NCBI GenBank assembly: GCA_017051695.1
Contig: JAFIDK010000005.1
Location: forward strand, 248,001 to 312,000
Source of the DNA: Algoriphagus aestuarii
GTDB lineage: Bacteria > Bacteroidota > Bacteroidia > Cytophagales > Cyclobacteriaceae
Direction: 5' to 3'
DNA: 64,000 bases
Shown here piece after piece: positions 59,715 to 64,000 of the stretch. The notes below the pieces were generated by a model that made no database searches, was not told where the DNA came from, and saw nothing but the letters and a program-made list of their open reading frames with translations. Every line of letters starts with the position of its first letter. The first letter of the stretch is position 1. The translations under genes and the position numbers were made by a program.

Positions 59715-61976
59715 CTATAGCCCAACTTTATTCCCCGCTATTACCATTTTGAGGGTTCCATAATCATATTTCCCATTAAAAAACTCTCTTAAATCACTCA
59801 TACTTTTTTGCTTTTCCAGTTGATCCCGGATTTCGGAAATCACAGCATCTGAAAGGCAATCCTTCAGTTCAATTCTACCAGTTTCGATTCCAAAAGCCAA
59901 ATGCGATTTGATTGTTGATGAGGCCAAATTTCTTTCTTTTGCAATCTCCTCAGCCGTCCTTCCTGACTGAAACAAATGATAAGTAACTTCAAAAGAATCT
60001 CCTTTCTGTCTTTTTGGCTTTGCGGAATCCTTCTTTTTTCTACCGGTTTTTGATTTGATATCTTTGATTTTATCTCGTGCATGTTCTTTTGCCATCGAAA
60101 TAAACTGCCTTCTCAACCCAAGGATTTCCTCCTCTAGCTCCTGCATTTTTGCAGGGACTTCTCCATTGGAAATCACCTCAATCAATCGACCTAGCTTGGA
60201 GATTTCAAGGTATTTCCGAATGATACTTTCTTCAATGCCTTCCAGTCCTTCTAAATATTTTTTTGTTCTGGAAAACTGCTCTGCCATGCCCATTTGAGCC
60301 AGAATCTTTTTAAGTGAATTGGCTAAAAGCTCCCGATAATAGTGACCACCTTTTTTAATCCGCTCCTGGATCTTTTTGGCTTCTTTCTCCTGGAGAAGGA
60401 AAAGCAGTTGCCTTCTGAATTTTTCGGTATTTCCTACTTCTTGAGACAGAAGTTCATAAACTTGTGGAATCGTCTGTTGCATTTCGACATCCTCAAATTC
60501 CATGGTACTGTTTTCGTCTTTTTGAAAACTTTCCAGTTCCCGAAGGATAGGGACAAAATCAAATGTCTGCTCCACTAACTTTCCCAAATAGCTGTTTTGC
60601 TGAATTAACAATAATTCGTTCAACTCTTTTTGATTGCCTGCACTTTGGGAAAAATTCACGACTTGATGATCATAATACACCAAGTTGGATTGAATTTTAC
60701 TTCTTAAAACCAAACCATCCAGACTTCTCAATCGGGAAAGAGCCACATAAACCTGTCCGGGAGCGAAAGCTCGTCCTACATCGATGATTGCTTTATCAAA
60801 TGTCAATCCTTGGCTTTTATGAACTGTAACTGCCCATGCAAGCTTAATCGGATATTGCTCAAAAGTCCCAATTACTTCCTCATCAAGTTCTTTCGTATCG
60901 GGATTGACCACATATTTTTTATTTTCCCAGCTTTCTTTTTTGAGTTGGTATTCTTCCTGATCGCCCTGCATTTCTACCAATATTTCATCTTTTTTCAGGT
61001 GAATTACTTTGGCAATTTTGCCGTTGAAATAGGAACCATTGCCAGAGCTGTCGTTTTTCATAAACATGATCTGTGCTCCTTCTCGTAGCTCCAGCTTTTG
61101 TGGCAAAGGGTATAAAGATTCAGGAAAATCACCTTCTACCTCCGCCTCATAAAACATGGATTTGCCAGACAAACCTTCCATTTCTTTTTGATTGATCTGA
61201 TCTGCCTTATAATTATGGGTGGTGATGGTAATGTAGTCTTCCAGTTTGGCGATTTCTTCCTCGCTTTTATAGTGCTGATTCAATATCCGAATATCTTCGG
61301 AAGTCACCTGATTATCCCGAAAATGATTGAGAACGTCTATAAACTGCCTGTCCTGTTGACGGAAAATCTTATCAAGTTCCAAATAAACCATTCCGGAATT
61401 TTGGAGTGCTTTTGCTTCAAAAAAATGCATGCTGTTATAAAATCGGTTCAGGACATGCCATTCATGATCTTTGACGATCGGTGGTAGTTGAAACAAATCC
61501 CCGATCATCAGTACCTGGACTCCACCAAAAGGCTCGCGAAAATTTCTTTTGACGCTTTTCATGCGGTAATCTATAGCGTCCAAAACATCCGCTCTAAGCA
61601 TACTTACCTCATCGATTACCAGAAGCTCCACTGCTTTCAAAACACTTTTTCGCAGTTTATTTAAAGGATGCTTTCTCCCCAAAGTGTGCTGTGTATAAAA
61701 ACCATATTGATCCGTAAAATTCCCCTCCGGTTCTCTGACCGGCAAAAAACTTCCTAGAGGAAGTAAGAATTGAGAGTGAATCGTCACTCCTTTGGCATGC
61801 AATGCCGCGATGCTAGTAGGGGCCAAAATCACATGCCTTTTGTGAGTTCGCTTTGCCAGATCACGCAAAAAGGTAGTTTTTCCTGTTCCAGCTTTGCCTG
61901 TTAAAAAAATCGGTGCATTGGTATTATTGACAAACTTGGCCGCAAATTCCAACTTATCTGTTGAATGAATGTCCAT
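59715..61976 (-). CDS. Pif1/RecD2-like helicase with C-terminal helix-turn-helix region
   Basis: A 753-residue superfamily 1B helicase. Motifs in order are Walker A GKAGTGKTT (27-35), APTSIAALHAKGVTIHS, Walker B LLVIDEVSML, GDLFQLPPI, the Gln-rich EQYPIKLAWAVTVHKSQGLTFDKA, and VYVALSRLRSLDGLVL. From about residue 480 a coiled and basic region follows (SKTGRKKKDSAKPKRQKGD), then a helix-turn-helix segment (HLFQSGRTAEEIAKERNLAS). It likely unwinds structured DNA 5' to 3'. The HTH tail is typical of Bacteroidota members. It is the only replication/repair gene in the window. Confidence 0.9.
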   Translation of the reverse strand: MDIHSTDKLEFAAKFVNNTNAPIFLTGKAGTGKTTFLRDLAKRTHKRHVILAPTSIAALHAKGVTIHSQFLLPLGSFLPVREPEGNFTDQYGFYTQHTLGRKHPLNKLRKSVLKAVELLVIDEVSMLRADVLDAIDYRMKSVKRNFREPFGGVQVLMIGDLFQLPPIVKDHEWHVLNRFYNSMHFFEAKALQNSGMVYLELDKIFRQQDRQFIDVLNHFRDNQVTSEDIRILNQHYKSEEEIAKLEDYITITTHNYKADQINQKEMEGLSGKSMFYEAEVEGDFPESLYPLPQKLELREGAQIMFMKNDSSGNGSYFNGKIAKVIHLKKDEILVEMQGDQEEYQLKKESWENKKYVVNPDTKELDEEVIGTFEQYPIKLAWAVTVHKSQGLTFDKAIIDVGRAFAPGQVYVALSRLRSLDGLVLRSKIQSNLVYYDHQVVNFSQSAGNQKELNELLLIQQNSYLGKLVEQTFDFVPILRELESFQKDENSTMEFEDVEMQQTIPQVYELLSQEVGNTEKFRRQLLFLLQEKEAKKIQERIKKGGHYYRELLANSLKKILAQMGMAEQFSRTKKYLEGLEGIEESIIRKYLEISKLGRLIEVISNGEVPAKMQELEEEILGLRRQFISMAKEHARDKIKDIKSKTGRKKKDSAKPKRQKGDSFEVTYHLFQSGRTAEEIAKERNLASSTIKSHLAFGIETGRIELKDCLSDAVISEIRDQLEKQKSMSDLREFFNGKYDYGTLKMVIAGNKVGL

Positions 61977-62073
61977 AAACTAAATTAATAAAAATATTTT
62001 TTTTCTGAATTAATCATCCCCTTTCCTTTGATCAAAATTTCCTCTTAATTTTCAGTTATAAAATTTAAACTCA

Positions 62074-62691
62074 ATGTACATACATCCGAAAAACCTCTGG
62101 GAAAACGAGACAGAGATTGTGGAATTCATTAAGAATAATCCATTTGCAACCCTGGTTTCTGAGGTCAATGGAAGACCTTGGGCTACACATATTCCGATTA
62201 TGCTTTCCAAAAACAAAGATGGCGAAAGTATTCTCACTACCCATATTGCTAAAGCCAACGTACAATGGAAACATCTAAGCAAAAGTGAGGTTTTGGTGAT
62301 TTTCCAAGGGCCACATGCTTATATATCTTCCTCCTGGTACAATCATGAAAATGTACCCACTTGGAATTATTTGGCGGTGCATATCTATGGCAGTATTCGG
62401 ACCCTAGAAGGAGATAAGCTCATGGACCATCTCAAAAGTCTGGTAGATAACTTTGAGGATGGAAGACCCAATCGGGTTTCTGTAGAAGGGATGAGTAAGT
62501 CTTATCTGGAAAGTCAACTAAGAGGCCTGATCGGAATCGAAATAACCATCAGCGAGGTGCAGGCAAATGCCAAACTTTCCCAAAACAGGGATATGGAAAA
62601 TTACCAATCCATCATCCACCACCTGGAGTCAAGTACGATTAGTGCAGATCAGGAAGTGGCAAGAGAAATGAAGCAAAGAATAAAGAACTAA
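62074..62691 (+). CDS. FMN-binding PaiB-family protein
   Basis: A 205-residue flavin-fold protein starting MYIHPKNLWENETEIVEFI, the standard opening of PaiB-type proteins. It has FATLVSEVNGRPWATHIPIML and the segments FQGPHAYISSSWY and VPTWNYLAVHIYG that line the FMN site. Bacillus PaiB was described as a negative regulator of proteases, but most members are probably flavoproteins without DNA-binding domains; no HTH is visible here. It is divergent from the helicase gene. Confidence 0.9.
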   Translation: MYIHPKNLWENETEIVEFIKNNPFATLVSEVNGRPWATHIPIMLSKNKDGESILTTHIAKANVQWKHLSKSEVLVIFQGPHAYISSSWYNHENVPTWNYLAVHIYGSIRTLEGDKLMDHLKSLVDNFEDGRPNRVSVEGMSKSYLESQLRGLIGIEITISEVQANAKLSQNRDMENYQSIIHHLESSTISADQEVAREMKQRIKN

Positions 62692-62840
62692 TTCCGGTAT
62701 TCAATTTCCCAATTGGTAGAAATTACACACAGCCTATATTTTTAAAAATAGCTTATCTAGCTCAAAAACAAATATTTACAAATAGGCACATTATTGGTAA
62801 AATGTAAAGCATCGTATATGTTTCACTAAACCAACTAACA

Positions 62841-63215
62841 ATGAATACCGAATATCATTTCCCTATCAGTAGTTCTACTACTGCAAATTGTACCATTAAA
62901 ACTGCCAGAGACGAAAAAGTCGGAAAAATCAAAGATATCATGATTGATACTGAAACTGGCGATGTTGTATACGTCGTTCTAGCAGTGGACGAGGGTTTTC
63001 TAAATCTAGGAACCAAATTATTGGCTTTACCATGGCAGGCATTTCATTTTCATACCCAGCAAAAAGATGTCATTATCGTCAATGTAGAAAAGGAAAAACT
63101 GGAAAATGCCCCAGGGTTTGACAGCGACAATTGGCCTTCTGGACCTCAGCATGAGTTCATTGAAGACCTGCATACCTATTATGGTTTTGAAAGAAGACGA
63201 GTTCCTTTTATCTAA
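62841..63215 (+). CDS. PRC-barrel domain protein
   Basis: A 124-residue protein. One PRC-barrel domain covers about residues 15-85, with EKVGKIKDIMIDTETGDVVYVV and GTKLLALPWQAFHFH. PRC barrels occur in photosynthetic reaction centres and RimM, and as small stress-related proteins in Bacteroidota. It is probably cytoplasmic. A bidirectional terminator follows. Confidence 0.88.
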   Translation: MNTEYHFPISSSTTANCTIKTARDEKVGKIKDIMIDTETGDVVYVVLAVDEGFLNLGTKLLALPWQAFHFHTQQKDVIIVNVEKEKLENAPGFDSDNWPSGPQHEFIEDLHTYYGFERRRVPFI

Positions 63216-63226
63216 AACTAGTAAGC

Positions 63227-63257
63227 AAAAAAAGCCTGTTCAAAACAGGCTTTTTTT
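63227..63257. terminator. Bidirectional terminator between convergent genes
   Basis: AAAAAAAGCCTGTT and AACAGGCTTTTTTT form a 14-bp perfect stem with a 3-nt loop. It serves the PRC-barrel gene and the convergent AsmA-like gene, whose stop it touches. Confidence 0.92.
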
Positions 63258-64000
63258 AGTTATCTGTCATAAAAATATTTCCTAACCCGGAAGGAACGAT
63301 CGCCATCATTCCATCTTTGGTAGAAACCCAGATTAAATGAAAAGGTGCCCTATAAGGATTTCTAGCTGTCCAATGATTGGATACTTTATAATTTTTGGAA
63401 CCGGGAAGGTTTTCTTTGGAGGTCAGTAAATTGGCCACAGAGCTCAAAATTCCATTTTTGCTTCTTTTTTGCCCGTCTGATTTAAAAACTTCCAGTTTCA
63501 GATTTTCATAGTCAAAATTGACTTGGTTTGAAGATCCATTCACTCCTGCAGCCATTTTTAAAGTCAAGCCTCGTAAAGTCCCGGATTCTATTCTGAATTT
63601 ACCAAGAGGCTCAAAAATCGAATTCAAAGCGGTCATGTCAAAACCGGAAACTTTGGCTTCTAAATCAAAACTTTCCGTTCCATAGGGCACTTTGATTGTC
63701 ATCTCTACAGGTGCAAATCCATTGAGGTCTGAAGTGACATCAACCGCTAAAACCCCGTCCCTTTGAAGAGAATCATTGGAAACTAAGTTAAGGATATGAC
63801 CATTTACATTTTGGAAATTCAAAACGAAAGGATTTGAACTTCCCGCCGGTATTTCTTGGTATGATATCGTGGAATTTACAATGTGGATTGTATCCAATTT
63901 GATCGGAAAAGGGATGATTTCAACCATGCCTTCAAACAAAGGCTTGATTGGTTCCTCCGGCCTGGGTAGATTTTTATCCCGTAAATCCACCAAATGTAAA
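63256..64000 (-). CDS. AsmA/DUF748-like protein, 5' end outside the window
   Basis: The frame is open to the right edge (it continues beyond 63993 through His and Leu codons without a start), so this is the C-terminal 248 residues of a longer protein. The visible part is beta-rich and contains KLDTIHIVNSTISYQEI and GKFRIESGTLRGLTLKM, the repeating style of AsmA-type or DUF748 envelope proteins, which form lipid-transfer grooves between the membranes. Membrane segments and a signal would lie in the missing part. It ends at a shared terminator. Confidence 0.7.
   Translation of the reverse strand, partial: LHLVDLRDKNLPRPEEPIKPLFEGMVEIIPFPIKLDTIHIVNSTISYQEIPAGSSNPFVLNFQNVNGHILNLVSNDSLQRDGVLAVDVTSDLNGFAPVEMTIKVPYGTESFDLEAKVSGFDMTALNSIFEPLGKFRIESGTLRGLTLKMAAGVNGSSNQVNFDYENLKLEVFKSDGQKRSKNGILSSVANLLTSKENLPGSKNYKVSNHWTARNPYRAPFHLIWVSTKDGMMAIVPSGLGNIFMTDN

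Overview
The window looks like a chromosomal segment of a Bacteroidota bacterium, most probably of the Cytophagales/Cyclobacteriaceae type (Algoriphagus-like). This is inferred from gene content: a fused DAHP synthase-chorismate mutase, DUF4136/DUF4197/DUF4421 proteins, an LptD-like protein, a PycTM-family protein, many lipoproteins and signal peptides ending in AQ, and several TAnnTTTG -7 promoter boxes. No complete rRNA, tRNA, CRISPR array or prophage was seen. Coding density is high and most genes are housekeeping or envelope genes.

Layout. 0.1-7 kb: a secreted alginate lyase/beta-helix fusion, a REP-type tyrosine transposase with palindromic repeats, a ModF-like ABC protein and a sulfatase. 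7-10 kb: a minus-strand operon (conserved hypothetical, YkvA, thioredoxin-like, NAD(P)-binding oxidoreductase, dtd). 9.9-11.3 kb: an A-type Fe-S carrier-like protein and two envelope proteins. 11.3-14.9 kb: a tightly overlapped minus operon WD40-divIVA-folB-chaN-DUF4268, in which chaN has an in-frame stop right after its signal peptide. 14.9-24.2 kb: phosphopantetheinyl transferase, thioredoxin-like protein, SirB1-like protein, acyl-CoA carboxylase, divergent amidase and lptD, a four-helix-bundle cassette between inverted repeats, and arginine deiminase. 24.4-30.5 kb: DUF4197 lipoprotein, response regulator, M48 protease, lysS, proline dehydrogenase.

30.8-37.4 kb is the most striking region: a complete phenylalanine/tyrosine operon (DAHP synthase-chorismate mutase, aroB, aroA, pheA, aminotransferase, tyrA). 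It is preceded by a 31-codon leader peptide with an aromatic run YFTFFYFYF, an intrinsic terminator, and a perfect 9-nt antiterminator complement. That is a textbook layout for ribosome-mediated attenuation. A terminator closes the operon.

37.5-48.4 kb: kelch and SIMPL proteins that share a 5' element, a methyltransferase, a polysaccharide deacetylase, a gene interrupted by a MITE-like element of about 151 bp with a 9-bp target duplication, a glyoxalase-fold protein, a dienelactone hydrolase, a standalone PycTM (Pycsar-effector-like) membrane protein, a B12-binding radical SAM protein, a NYN/LOTUS protein and a Tat-exported DsrE-like protein. 48.7-54.3 kb: a lipoprotein methyltransferase, a cholesterol-dependent-cytolysin-like lipoprotein, and a Ser/Thr kinase-TPR protein paired with an ECF sigma factor. 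54.4-64 kb: M20 peptidase, DUF4421 protein, a Nudix-derived regulator divergent from a carboxylesterase with a clear palindromic operator between them, a Pif1-like helicase, a PaiB-like protein, a PRC-barrel protein, and the 3' part of an AsmA-like gene cut by the right edge.
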